Assembly: GCA_947424985.1 (NCBI GenBank)
Contig: CANDYN010000023.1
Location: 1-11,720 of the forward strand
DNA from: Rickettsiales bacterium
GTDB taxonomy: Bacteria > Pseudomonadota > Alphaproteobacteria > Rickettsiales > Deianiraeaceae
Reading direction: 5' to 3'
DNA length: 11,720 nucleotides
The number at the start of each line of letters is the position of its first letter. Position 1 is the stretch's first letter. Below the pieces are notes generated by a model. It ran no database searches, was not told the DNA's origin, and saw nothing but the letters and a program-made list of their open reading frames with translations. Shown here one piece after another: positions 1 through 5,994 of this stretch. Made by a program: the position numbers and the translations under genes.

Positions 1-594
1 AATTTCGTTAAAGGTAGTTAAAATTGCTGCATTATTTTGCGAATCTTTAAGTCTTCTTGCAATTGTTTGACGAAGTTTTGACATCGTAACTCTTTCAAAC
101 TCTTTATTTGATGAAAATTCAGCGGAAACGTTTTTCGGAGTTGATTTTTCCTGCGAACTAGATAAATAATCCATTACATCATGCTTTAACACCTGTCCAT
201 CTCTTCCGGAGGCAATTACAGAAGCCGGTTTTACAGAATTTTCATTCATCATCTTCAAAGCAGATGGCGATGGATCTTTTTGTGCGGCAGTTTCACTTTT
301 AACGGCTACAGTTTCTACTTTATTCTCCTTTGAATCTGATTTAACAGCTCCAGAGGTAGCCTTTTCATCAAGTATTCCAATAATTTGTCCAGTTTTTACA
401 ACATCTTGCGGTTTCACATTCAGAGTCGCTAAAACACCATCTGATAAGGCACAAACCTCCAAAACTACTTTATCTGTTTCAAGTTCTGCGATTAATTCAT
501 CTTTTTTTACAAAATCTCCAACTTTTTTTAAAATAGAGCCAATTACAGCTGAGTCAACTGATTCTCCGAGCTCAGGAACTTTAATTTCTATCAT
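1..594 (-). CDS. sucB: Dihydrolipoyllysine-residue succinyltransferase (E2 of 2-oxoglutarate dehydrogenase), N-terminal part
   Basis: Partial gene that runs off the left edge; 198 codons are present, starting from ATG at 592-594. SucB moves the succinyl group from E1 (SucA) to CoA in the TCA cycle. A lipoyl domain fills residues 1-78, beginning MIEIKVPELGES, with the lipoylated lysine at K42 in ETDKVVLEV. VVLEV rather than ATMEV is typical of SucB and not of pyruvate dehydrogenase E2. A charged, Ala/Ser/Lys-rich linker (about 79-108) leads to a peripheral-subunit-binding domain (about 109-147, with ASGRDGQVLKHDV). The catalytic domain begins near residue 168 (RVTMSKLRQTIARRL, then LTTFNE, the usual SucB block). 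The active-site HxxxD lies outside the window. The gene upstream is divergent gpsA, so sucA does not precede sucB here, unlike the common sucAB order. SucB is well supported; a different E2 is unlikely. Confidence 0.93.
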   Translation of the reverse strand, partial: MIEIKVPELGESVDSAVIGSILKKVGDFVKKDELIAELETDKVVLEVCALSDGVLATLNVKPQDVVKTGQIIGILDEKATSGAVKSDSKENKVETVAVKSETAAQKDPSPSALKMMNENSVKPASVIASGRDGQVLKHDVMDYLSSSQEKSTPKNVSAEFSSNKEFERVTMSKLRQTIARRLKDSQNNAAILTTFNEI

Positions 595-711
595 AAAAAA
601 ACATAACCTAACCACTTGTAAAACAATAAAATAATATTTTCAAGAAAAAAATTGCAAATTATTTATTTTGTTTCGAAAATTGTAAAAATATTATGTTTTT
701 GCTCAAAACAA
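595..711. promoter_or_regulatory. Divergent sucB/gpsA intergenic region with weak candidate promoters
   Basis: Very AT-rich spacer between two divergent genes, so it should hold both promoters. For sucB (-) a candidate is TTGCAA at 652-657 and TATTAT at 631-636 with a 15-bp spacer. For gpsA (+) a candidate is TTGTTT at 668-673 and TATTAT at 689-694, also 15 bp. Both spacers are shorter than the 17-bp optimum and AT-rich DNA throws up such matches by chance, so the exact boxes are uncertain. Neither start codon has a clear Shine-Dalgarno sequence. Confidence 0.3.
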
Positions 712-1815
712 ATGATAATACACAGAGATAAAATTGCCTTTATTGGAATGGGAAAATTTGGTACAGCAATAGCATATAGACTGGATTTAACGCAAAAACA
801 TGAAATAAGTTTTTATACACGAAATAGCGAAATTGCAGAAAAATTTAATCAAGAAAAATTAAATCCACGCTGCTTCTCAGAGTTTGAGTTTAGCAAGCAT
901 ACATCAGCAACCGATAATATTCTTGATTCAATAAAAAACGCACCAAATATTTTTATCACAAGCGAATCAAGTGAAATTCTAAATATAGCTGAAAAAATAA
1001 AAGGGAAGTTAAAAAAGGGAGCAAATATAATCCTTTGTAGCAAGGGAATCAGTGAGTTTTATCCATTTTTTTATAGTGAAATGGTAAAAGAAATACTTGG
1101 AAATTCAGTGAATATCTATGTGTTTTCCGGTCCAAATTTTGCCGATGAAATAATAAAAGGTGAGCTTTCAATAACAACTCTTGCCGGAAAAAGCTCGATA
1201 AAAAACCACTTTACTGCCCTGCTTTTTCGTAACACTAATATCAAAATTGAAACCACAACCGACATAATCGGGGTTCAAATCTTCGGCGCAATGAAAAATG
1301 TAATGGCAATAACCGTTGGGATCTTAGAGGGCGTCGGACTTGGGAAAAATAGAATAATTCGAACGTTGATGAACTTTGTTTCAGAAATTCAACGTCTTGG
1401 TAAATTTTATAAATCAGATAAAAACACTGCGTATTTATCAGCCGGAATCGGAGATATAATGCTTACTTGTTTTGATAATAAATCACGCAATAAAAGCTTT
1501 GGAATAAAAATTGGACAAGGAGAAAAAGTCGCAGATTTATTAAAAAATGATCTAGTTGAAGGGTATTACGCCGTTAATGCAATAAGAGAAATGTCAAAAA
1601 AAGTCCGGAGAATGAACAACAAAAGCCTAAAATATATTAATGCTTTGTACGATATTTTATACAAAAATAAAGACCCGATCGGGGCTTTAAATAAAGTAGA
1701 AAAAATATCGGGATATACTTCAAGCGGCAACAAAGAAATCTTAAAAAAAATTTCAATATTTATAATTACAAAAATAATATCAATTTTTAAATTGGTGTTA
1801 AAAAAAATAAAATAA
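712..1815 (+). CDS. gpsA: NAD(P)-dependent glycerol-3-phosphate dehydrogenase
   Basis: Cytosolic enzyme that reduces dihydroxyacetone phosphate to sn-glycerol-3-phosphate, the backbone for phospholipid synthesis. The 367-residue product has the Rossmann motif IGMGKFG (residues 11-17), LCSKGI and SGPNFADEI. It also has the conserved lysine K195 in GAMKNVMAI, and AGIGDIMLTC (D248) followed by SRNKSFG (R259, N260) that bind substrate. VEGYYAV follows, as in the family. The open frame extends to a TTG at 652, but the 20 extra codons are Phe/Ile/Lys-rich, lie over the likely promoter and precede the normal N-terminus, so ATG at 712 is chosen. The usual GpsA is about 320-340 residues. The extra length is a C-terminal tail of about 34 residues, Ile/Phe/Lys-rich and possibly an amphipathic membrane-binding helix. 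It is divergent from sucB, and azoR follows on the same strand. Confidence 0.93.
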   Translation: MIIHRDKIAFIGMGKFGTAIAYRLDLTQKHEISFYTRNSEIAEKFNQEKLNPRCFSEFEFSKHTSATDNILDSIKNAPNIFITSESSEILNIAEKIKGKLKKGANIILCSKGISEFYPFFYSEMVKEILGNSVNIYVFSGPNFADEIIKGELSITTLAGKSSIKNHFTALLFRNTNIKIETTTDIIGVQIFGAMKNVMAITVGILEGVGLGKNRIIRTLMNFVSEIQRLGKFYKSDKNTAYLSAGIGDIMLTCFDNKSRNKSFGIKIGQGEKVADLLKNDLVEGYYAVNAIREMSKKVRRMNNKSLKYINALYDILYKNKDPIGALNKVEKISGYTSSGNKEILKKISIFIITKIISIFKLVLKKIK

Positions 1816-1827
1816 ACAAAAAAATAC

Positions 1828-1857
1828 TTGACTTTAAATTTTTAGTAAGTATATATT
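1828..1857 (+). promoter_or_regulatory. Sigma70-type promoter for azoR
   Basis: TTGACT (1828-1833) is followed by TATATT (1852-1857) with an 18-bp spacer, or TATATA (1850-1855) with 16 bp. Transcription would begin near 1863-1865, downstream of the first possible ATG (1860) and about 14 bases before the ATG at 1878. This is the main argument for using the later start of azoR. Confidence 0.5.
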
Positions 1858-1877
1858 TAATGCTGTTAATTTTTGCA

Positions 1878-2492
1878 ATGAACGTACTTATTATAAAATC
1901 AAGTCCAATGAAGGAAAAATCGAATACAATCAAAATCTCCGATTTTTTTGCTTCCCTATTAAAGAAAAAATACCCCGATGTAAAAATAGCAACAAGAGAT
2001 TTAACCACAACGAATATTCCACATCTAACCTTGGATACAATCATTGCAATAAATAATAAAGAGGAAAGAAGTGACGAACAAAAAGCACTTTTGAAGCTAT
2101 CTGACGAACTAATTGCTGAACTGAAAGTTGCAAATTTAATCCTTGTCGGTTGCCCAATGTGGAATTTTTCAGTTCCTTCTTCCCTTAAAGCTTATTTTGA
2201 CCACACAGCAAGGACTGGGATGACCTTTAAATATACAGAAAAAGGGCCAATCGGACTACTTGATGGCAACAAAAGGGTAATATTAATAACTTCCTCAGGC
2301 GGGATTTATTCAAACCAAGAACACTCAGCTCTTGATGCAGTCAAACAAACCATCTCAACACATTTTGGATTTTTGGGAATTAAAGACTTCTCATCAGTTT
2401 CTGTCGAAGGTGCTTCACTTGGCCCAGAAATTGTAGCAAAATCTATCAAGAAAGTTGAAGATGACGTTACCAAGATAGTGTCAAAGCTATAA
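1878..2492 (+). CDS. azoR: FMN-dependent NADH:quinone oxidoreductase / azoreductase
   Basis: Flavodoxin-fold enzyme of the AzoR family, which uses NADH and FMN for two-electron reduction of quinones (and azo compounds in vitro) in the cytosol. The predicted protein has 204 residues, close to E. coli AzoR (about 201). It begins MNVLIIKSSPM (the family's VLxxKSS phosphate-binding start). The FMN-contact block PMWNFSVPSSLKAYFD is at residues 93-108, RTGMTFKYTEKGPIGLL at 112-128, and SSGGIY at 139-144. An ATG 18 bases upstream (1860) is less likely because it would add MLLIFA before the family start and sits at the -10 box. The signal-peptide-bearing phytochelatin-synthase homologue follows after 26 bases and probably shares the transcript. 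The natural substrate is not known from sequence; quinone detoxification is the usual proposal. Confidence 0.92.
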   Translation: MNVLIIKSSPMKEKSNTIKISDFFASLLKKKYPDVKIATRDLTTTNIPHLTLDTIIAINNKEERSDEQKALLKLSDELIAELKVANLILVGCPMWNFSVPSSLKAYFDHTARTGMTFKYTEKGPIGLLDGNKRVILITSSGGIYSNQEHSALDAVKQTISTHFGFLGIKDFSSVSVEGASLGPEIVAKSIKKVEDDVTKIVSKL

Positions 2493-2518
2493 TTTCCTTT
2501 TATCATTTTTTATTTTTT

Positions 2519-3352
2519 ATGAAACTTACAACAACCCTAACCCTATCGGCTTGCCTTCTAACAAATCTCGCACATGCTGAAAAAAGCAAAAACCCACTTA
2601 CTTTTCACTACAATGAATATGAGAATAGCGTCTATTCAAATAAATTAGCGACAATAAACTGGAATACAAAAGAAGGAATGGCTAGATTTGAAAAAGCAGA
2701 AAAAGGCGATTTTTTTAGATTAGCACACCACTTTAAAGCACAGCAAGCTCCGTCAACTTGTGGAATTGCAGCAGCCGTTACTGTAATGGGTGCAATTTAC
2801 GAAAAAAGAGGCGAACAAATGCCACTTGTTGAAGCTTGGCCAATTAACTTTGGAGGTAAAACGGTTGGACTTGAATATAGAACTATCAATGAAACAAATT
2901 TCTTCAACGATAAAACCGATGAAATCCTAAACCGCAAAGCAATTGTCATGAGAAGCTATGCAACAAAAGACAATAAGTTTGGTGGAGGGATAGACATGGA
3001 AGATTTAGCAAAAATGCTAAAAATAAATGGTGTTAAAAGCGAAGTAATTCAAGTAAAAACAAGCGATGAAAAGTCAGTCAATGACTTCAGAGAAGTTTTG
3101 ATAAAAATCTTGAAAGATGATTCGAGATTTCTAATCGCGAATTTCAACAGATCCTTTGCCGGAATGGAAATGGGAGGGCACTACTCTCCAATTGTTGGGT
3201 ACGACAAAGATAGCGATTCAGTCTTAGTTATGGACGTAGCTGAACATAAAAATCCTTGGATTTGGGTAAACATTGTTGACTTTCATAAATCTATGAACTC
3301 AAAAACGTATTCTCAAAAAGACAACAGGGGGTATATGATTTTAAAAGCTTAA
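2519..3352 (+). CDS. Phytochelatin-synthase-family protein (papain-like Cys peptidase/transferase), exported
   Basis: The family cleaves glycine from glutathione or its conjugates, and in plants joins gamma-Glu-Cys units. Bacterial members are mostly thought to act as glutathione hydrolases. The 277-residue product has a signal peptide (hydrophobic residues 3-17, likely cut after AHA at 18-20), placing it in the periplasm or outside. The triad is visible: C81 in APSTCGIAAAV, H221 in GGHYSPIVGYD and D239 in VLVMDVAEHKNPWIWV, with oxyanion glutamine Q75 six residues before C81. The His-Asp spacing of 18 is the same as I recall for plant and Nostoc enzymes. The Cys-His gap (140) is longer than theirs (about 106-113), so there is an insertion near residues 105-160 containing FGGKTVGLEYR and FGGGIDMED. 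The plant-type C-terminal Cys-rich domain is absent. It follows azoR by 26 bases and ends before a strong terminator. Family assignment is confident; substrate is unknown, and a role as a secreted effector is possible. Confidence 0.82.
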   Translation: MKLTTTLTLSACLLTNLAHAEKSKNPLTFHYNEYENSVYSNKLATINWNTKEGMARFEKAEKGDFFRLAHHFKAQQAPSTCGIAAAVTVMGAIYEKRGEQMPLVEAWPINFGGKTVGLEYRTINETNFFNDKTDEILNRKAIVMRSYATKDNKFGGGIDMEDLAKMLKINGVKSEVIQVKTSDEKSVNDFREVLIKILKDDSRFLIANFNRSFAGMEMGGHYSPIVGYDKDSDSVLVMDVAEHKNPWIWVNIVDFHKSMNSKTYSQKDNRGYMILKA

Positions 3353-3362
3353 TTAAATTAAC

Positions 3363-3396
3363 AATAAATCCTTGGGCAATTGCCTGAGGATTTATT
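3363..3396. terminator. Bidirectional intrinsic terminator hairpin
   Basis: A 15-bp stem (arms 3363-3377 and 3382-3396) closes an AATT loop, with only two G-T wobbles as written on + (3374/3385 and 3373/3386). The GC-rich top (GGGC/GCC) and A/T-rich base (AATAAATCC/GGATTTATT) give T-rich tails on either strand. It sits between the convergent phytochelatin-synthase-like gene (+) and ilvE (-), so it can stop transcription from both sides. It is the clearest terminator in the window. Confidence 0.85.
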
Positions 3397-3424
3397 TATT
3401 CACCAAGATTAAACAAAGCTAAAG

Positions 3425-4285
3425 CTAAATATTTGCAAGTTTTAAATATTCTTCTCTAATTTTCAAGCCCTTATCTTTGCTCTTGAATTTATAAACATCA
3501 AAAATAGAATTTACCGGAACAACTTCAACTGCGGTTCCAGTGGTAAAAGCTTCATCAAAGGTATGTAATTCTTGAGGTAATATTCGCCTTTCTATAACTT
3601 CATATCCCAGTTTCTTGCCAAGCTCAATAATCGTTTGCCTTGTAATTCCGTTTAAAAAGCAATCTGGGATTGGCGTGTGAAGCTCATTTCCCTTAATAAA
3701 AAATATATTACAAGCGGTACATTCAGCAATATATCCACGAAAGTCTAGCATTAATACATCGTCGTATCCATCATCCGCACATTTATTTAAAATTTTTGCT
3801 CCAATAAAATAAAGCCCGGAAGCCTTCGCTTGAACCTCGGTGCTACGCGGATCGGGTCTTACGTACTTCGTTGACGTTAAATTTATTCCAGCTTTTATTT
3901 TATCATCCCCGTAATAAGCTGCCAAATCCCAATGAAAGATTGCAGTATTTACCGAATTGTTTTTTGATTTGATACCCAATTTTTCATCACCCCTAAAAGC
4001 TACCGGACGAATGTATGCGTTTCTTATTCCGTTTTCTTCTACAACTTTCATTATTGCCTCATTTAATTCATTTGCCGAATATGGAACAGGAACATCAACT
4101 AACTTTCCGGAATTAATTAGCCTTTCACTGTGCTCTTGCATTTTAAAAACACGCCCATTGTATGCCCTACAGCCCTCAAAAATTGCCGTTCCATAGTGAA
4201 GTGCGTGAGTGAAAATACTCAAACTTATTTCACTCGCTTCCAAAATTTTTCCATTAAACCAAACTTTACTTTTTTTGTCAAACAT
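3425..4285 (-). CDS. ilvE: Branched-chain amino acid aminotransferase
   Basis: Class IV PLP aminotransferase that interconverts Leu, Ile and Val with their 2-oxo acids using glutamate/2-oxoglutarate. The 286-residue length is normal for the short alphaproteobacterial form. Diagnostic segments are HYGTAIFEGCRAY (residues 30-42), the PLP lysine K154 in VQAKASGLYFIGA, the cofactor-binding E188 in GYIAECTACNIFF, NGITRQTII, and FTTGTAVEVVPV near the C-terminus. FEGCRAY and length argue against D-amino-acid aminotransferase or aminodeoxychorismate lyase. It is last in a probable operon after the Nudix gene (13-base gap) and ends at the bidirectional terminator. Its first 14 codons and translation-start region are duplicated at the start of the Nudix gene. 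No ilvBCD neighbours are visible, so it may act in salvage or degradation. Confidence 0.93.
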   Translation of the reverse strand: MFDKKSKVWFNGKILEASEISLSIFTHALHYGTAIFEGCRAYNGRVFKMQEHSERLINSGKLVDVPVPYSANELNEAIMKVVEENGIRNAYIRPVAFRGDEKLGIKSKNNSVNTAIFHWDLAAYYGDDKIKAGINLTSTKYVRPDPRSTEVQAKASGLYFIGAKILNKCADDGYDDVLMLDFRGYIAECTACNIFFIKGNELHTPIPDCFLNGITRQTIIELGKKLGYEVIERRILPQELHTFDEAFTTGTAVEVVPVNSIFDVYKFKSKDKGLKIREEYLKLANI

Positions 4286-4302
4286 ACAAAAATTAAAACT
4301 AT
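4244..4302 (-). repeat. Direct repeat, copy A (ilvE start region)
   Basis: About 59 bp covering the end of the Nudix gene, the 13-base gap and the first 14 codons of ilvE. It aligns with 4818-4878 in the same orientation. Over the coding 42 bases (4244-4285 against 4818-4859) 36 are identical, an exact offset of 574 bp. The following AT-rich bases match with two single-base gaps. The encoded peptides are MFDKKSKVWFNGKI (IlvE) and MFDKKSKTLFNAKI (Nudix). Confidence 0.85.
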
Positions 4303-4859
4303 TTAAACGGACTTTTACAAACAGCCTTACATGGATTACATTTTCCTATTTTTTCCAAATATTTGCTCAAAATTTCTCCGTGATCAAACGCAAACTTTTT
4401 ATCTTGAATCATCTTAATTATTTCCTCATTGGAATACAATTTTACACTTTTTGCATCATCACCAGCGACAGGGTTTTGATTGGTCGTAACTGAATATGTG
4501 ATTTCAACGGAATGTTGCCTTGGATCTCGACCCAGATTACCGTGTACGCCAATTAAGTGCATGTTTTTTACAGAAGTAATATTCAACTCTTCCTTGATTT
4601 CCCGCAAAAATGCAGCCTCTGGTGATTCATTTTCAACGTGCCCTCCAAACATAGCAATTCCAAATGGAGTCTTACCTCGCTCTATAAGCGCTATTTTACC
4701 TTGAGGACAAACATGCACAACTCCAGCCACAGTAAGAACTGGTCTATTATTTTTTACTATATTTTTCTTTTGACAACATGACGTCGCGAAAAAGATCATA
4801 AATAACGTCTGAACTGTAATTTTTGCATTAAACAAAGTCTTACTTTTCTTGTCAAACAT
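4299..4859 (-). CDS. Nudix hydrolase (ADP-ribose-pyrophosphatase-like) with an ilvE-derived N-terminus
   Basis: The Nudix family hydrolyses nucleoside diphosphates linked to another group. A full Nudix box starts at residue 72: G-x5-E-x7-REIKEELNI (GGHVENE, then REIKEELNI), with Asn in place of the usual Gly near the end. Flanking ERGKTPFGIAMFGG, GRDPRQH and AGDDAKSV resemble the ADP-ribose pyrophosphatase branch, so ADP-ribose or a related nucleotide is a reasonable guess. The protein has 186 residues. Residues 1-14 copy the IlvE start (direct repeat). Residues 14-27 are hydrophobic and end in ATSCC (C28/C29), which could be a lipoprotein or signal-peptide cleavage site; an original start at M21 is possible. 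The C-terminus holds a small Cys cluster, CNPCKAVC. It lies 8 bases after the hydrolase gene and 13 before ilvE, likely co-transcribed. Family is sure; location and substrate are not. Confidence 0.85.
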   Translation of the reverse strand: MFDKKSKTLFNAKITVQTLFMIFFATSCCQKKNIVKNNRPVLTVAGVVHVCPQGKIALIERGKTPFGIAMFGGHVENESPEAAFLREIKEELNITSVKNMHLIGVHGNLGRDPRQHSVEITYSVTTNQNPVAGDDAKSVKLYSNEEIIKMIQDKKFAFDHGEILSKYLEKIGKCNPCKAVCKSPFK

Positions 4860-4878
4860 ATAAAAAATTAAAAGCTAT
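4818..4878 (-). repeat. Direct repeat, copy B (Nudix start region)
   Basis: About 61 bp covering the last codons of the alpha/beta hydrolase, the 8-base gap and the first 14 codons of the Nudix gene. It matches copy A at 4244-4302 in the same orientation. Because copy A belongs naturally to ilvE (its residues 1-14 are part of the normal IlvE fold), copy B is most simply the derived one. The two copies bound a 574-bp unit containing the Nudix gene. Confidence 0.85.
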
Positions 4879-5596
4879 CCAAAAACCACTCAATAGCTTT
4901 ACAGATAAATGGATGTAAATCCTTGTCACCGTAGGTCTCACTTCCACAATACGACATGTGCGTTGCATTCTTTGGCTTGACAATAGCCCATTCTAAAGTA
5001 CCTCTATTAGACTGATCTGCAGTTCCTCCTTTATTTGGAATAACTCCATCATCTGTAGTTGTATCGTTTGCCTCAAACATGAGCACTTTTAGATCTGCAT
5101 TTGGCTTTATTGGACATCTTCTCCCATCAAGTGATATTACCCGCTCAATCATCTGTTGATTGTTATTTGCAAAAAATTTCGAAATATCACCACCATTGCT
5201 ATGACCCACTATAATGAATTTATCGAAGTTTAAACTTGGTTCTATTTTTTTGATTTCACTAATAACAAAGAATATATTTTTCTCACCCCTTATCCACAGA
5301 TGCCTTCTTGCTTCGGCCTGAACTGCCTTTGGATCAAGAGTTTCAAGCCCATCATTGTCACCCAATATATCATGTTGAATTGAAATGAAAGTATACCCCT
5401 TATCAGTGAAGAAATCTACTAAGTATTTATATCCTTTGTATGTCCATAATTCACTTGGATTGTTTAATTCCTCTTGATCTTGGTAACCAGGATTGAAAAT
5501 TATAACTTGTCCACTCCTAGCTTCCGGCAGATAAAGCATTACAGGAATTTTCCTATTTCTTGACGTATCAAAAAAATCAAAATTTTTTACTATCAT
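4868..5596 (-). CDS. Alpha/beta-hydrolase fold protein (esterase-like)
   Basis: A 242-residue protein with the alpha/beta-hydrolase nucleophile elbow VGHSNGG (nucleophile S133), preceded by FIIV on the expected beta strand. The oxyanion region is FNPGYQD (residues 34-40). H213 in NATHMSY is the likely catalytic His, and an Asp in EANDTTTDDG (175-184) the likely acid. The segment ISIQHDILGDNDGLETLDP and the overall order resemble PAF-acetylhydrolase/chlorophyllase-like esterases, but this is only a loose likeness. There is no signal peptide, so it is probably cytosolic. The start at 5594-5596 gives MIVKNFDFFDTSRNRKIPV, which looks complete. It follows the small membrane protein by 11 bases and precedes the Nudix gene by 8, so these form one transcript with ilvE. 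The substrate cannot be told from sequence. Confidence 0.8.
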   Translation of the reverse strand: MIVKNFDFFDTSRNRKIPVMLYLPEARSGQVIIFNPGYQDQEELNNPSELWTYKGYKYLVDFFTDKGYTFISIQHDILGDNDGLETLDPKAVQAEARRHLWIRGEKNIFFVISEIKKIEPSLNFDKFIIVGHSNGGDISKFFANNNQQMIERVISLDGRRCPIKPNADLKVLMFEANDTTTDDGVIPNKGGTADQSNRGTLEWAIVKPKNATHMSYCGSETYGDKDLHPFICKAIEWFLDSF

Positions 5597-5607
5597 ATAA
5601 AACCACG

Positions 5608-5799
5608 CTAATCAAGCAACGATAAAGTAACTACGTAATAAATAAAATATGGGGCGTACAAAGTAAGAATTAAAAGCGTTGCGCCAAAACTCTTTCGTAT
5701 TACAAAAGAAATACGATCCTTGATTGAATATGAAGGCTTTTTTTGACGAACTTTAGACTCTATATAAGAAAAAAATTTCTCTTCAAAAAAAATATTCAT
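5608..5799 (-). CDS. Small membrane protein, unknown function
   Basis: A 63-residue protein not recognised as any family. The first 40 residues are charged and soluble (MNIFFEEKFFSYIESKVRQKK), followed by one hydrophobic segment (about 41-62, LLILTLYAPYFIYYVV), suggesting a tail-anchored or single-pass protein with a cytosolic N-terminus. The frame is open five codons further to a TTG at 5814. ATG at 5797-5799 is preferred because the promoter at 5824-5851 would start transcription near 5817. It sits 11 bases before the hydrolase and is probably its co-transcribed partner. Support is open frame, spacing and composition only. Confidence 0.55.
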   Translation of the reverse strand: MNIFFEEKFFSYIESKVRQKKPSYSIKDRISFVIRKSFGATLLILTLYAPYFIYYVVTLSLLD

Positions 5800-5823
5800 A
5801 GTAATAAACACCAATGATTATAG

Positions 5824-5851
5824 ATCATACCCTGTATATTTTAAATTACAA
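5824..5851 (-). promoter_or_regulatory. Promoter for the small-membrane-protein/hydrolase/Nudix/ilvE transcript
   Basis: Read on -, TTGTAA (5851-5846) and TATGAT (5829-5824) are separated by 16 bp, placing the transcript start near 5817. A TATAAT at 5822-5817 is an alternative -10 but lacks a good -35. The next gene on - starts at 5799, giving a leader of about 18 bases. Confidence 0.45.
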
Positions 5852-5855
5852 TTTT

Positions 5856-5987
5856 TTATTTATTTTTATTAAAAGTAACTAAACAAGCAATACAGATAGG
5901 CAAAAATAGTGGTAAAAATAAAAAAATCTCGTAAAAACCTCGCAATGGTTGACAGCCTTTTATTATAAATGCTTTTAATCCAGTTAG
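5856..5987 (-). pseudogene. In-frame hydrophobic reading frame after an amber codon (possible severed C-terminus)
   Basis: Directly after the TAG stop (5988-5990) of the 62-residue membrane protein, the same frame stays open for 43 codons to TAA at 5856-5858. It encodes LTGLKAFIIKGCQPLRGFYE, then a strongly hydrophobic run (IFLFLPLFLPICIACLVTF) and NKNK. It has no ATG; the only possible independent starts are weak (TTG at 5945). It could be the lost third membrane segment of an original protein of about 106 residues, a read-through product, or chance open frame. Stop codons are common in such AT-rich DNA, which makes 43 open codons mildly unexpected. Confidence 0.3.
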
Positions 5988-5994
5988 CTAACTG
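5981..5994. repeat. Perfect 14-bp palindrome over a stop codon
   Basis: CAGTTAGCTAACTG is identical to its reverse complement and contains the TAG stop of the 62-residue gene. It has no loop, so it is a poor hairpin. It could be a protein-binding site or chance. Confidence 0.4.

Noticed and set aside
652..711. Upstream TTG extension of gpsA by 20 codons
   Set aside because: The added residues have no counterpart in the family, and the stretch overlaps likely promoter boxes; ATG at 712 fits the normal GpsA N-terminus.
4209..4493. 94-codon frame on + across the ilvE/Nudix junction
   Set aside because: It lies antisense to two well-supported genes and its composition reads as the complement of them; no start signal or family features.
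4244..4878. Insertion sequence or transposon as the source of the direct repeats
   Set aside because: There is no transposase and no terminal inverted repeats, and the repeats (about 60 bp) are far longer than usual target-site duplications.
5949..5979. TTGACA promoter on + followed by TTTAAT
   Set aside because: The spacer is 19 bp and no + gene follows before 7668; probably chance in AT-rich DNA.
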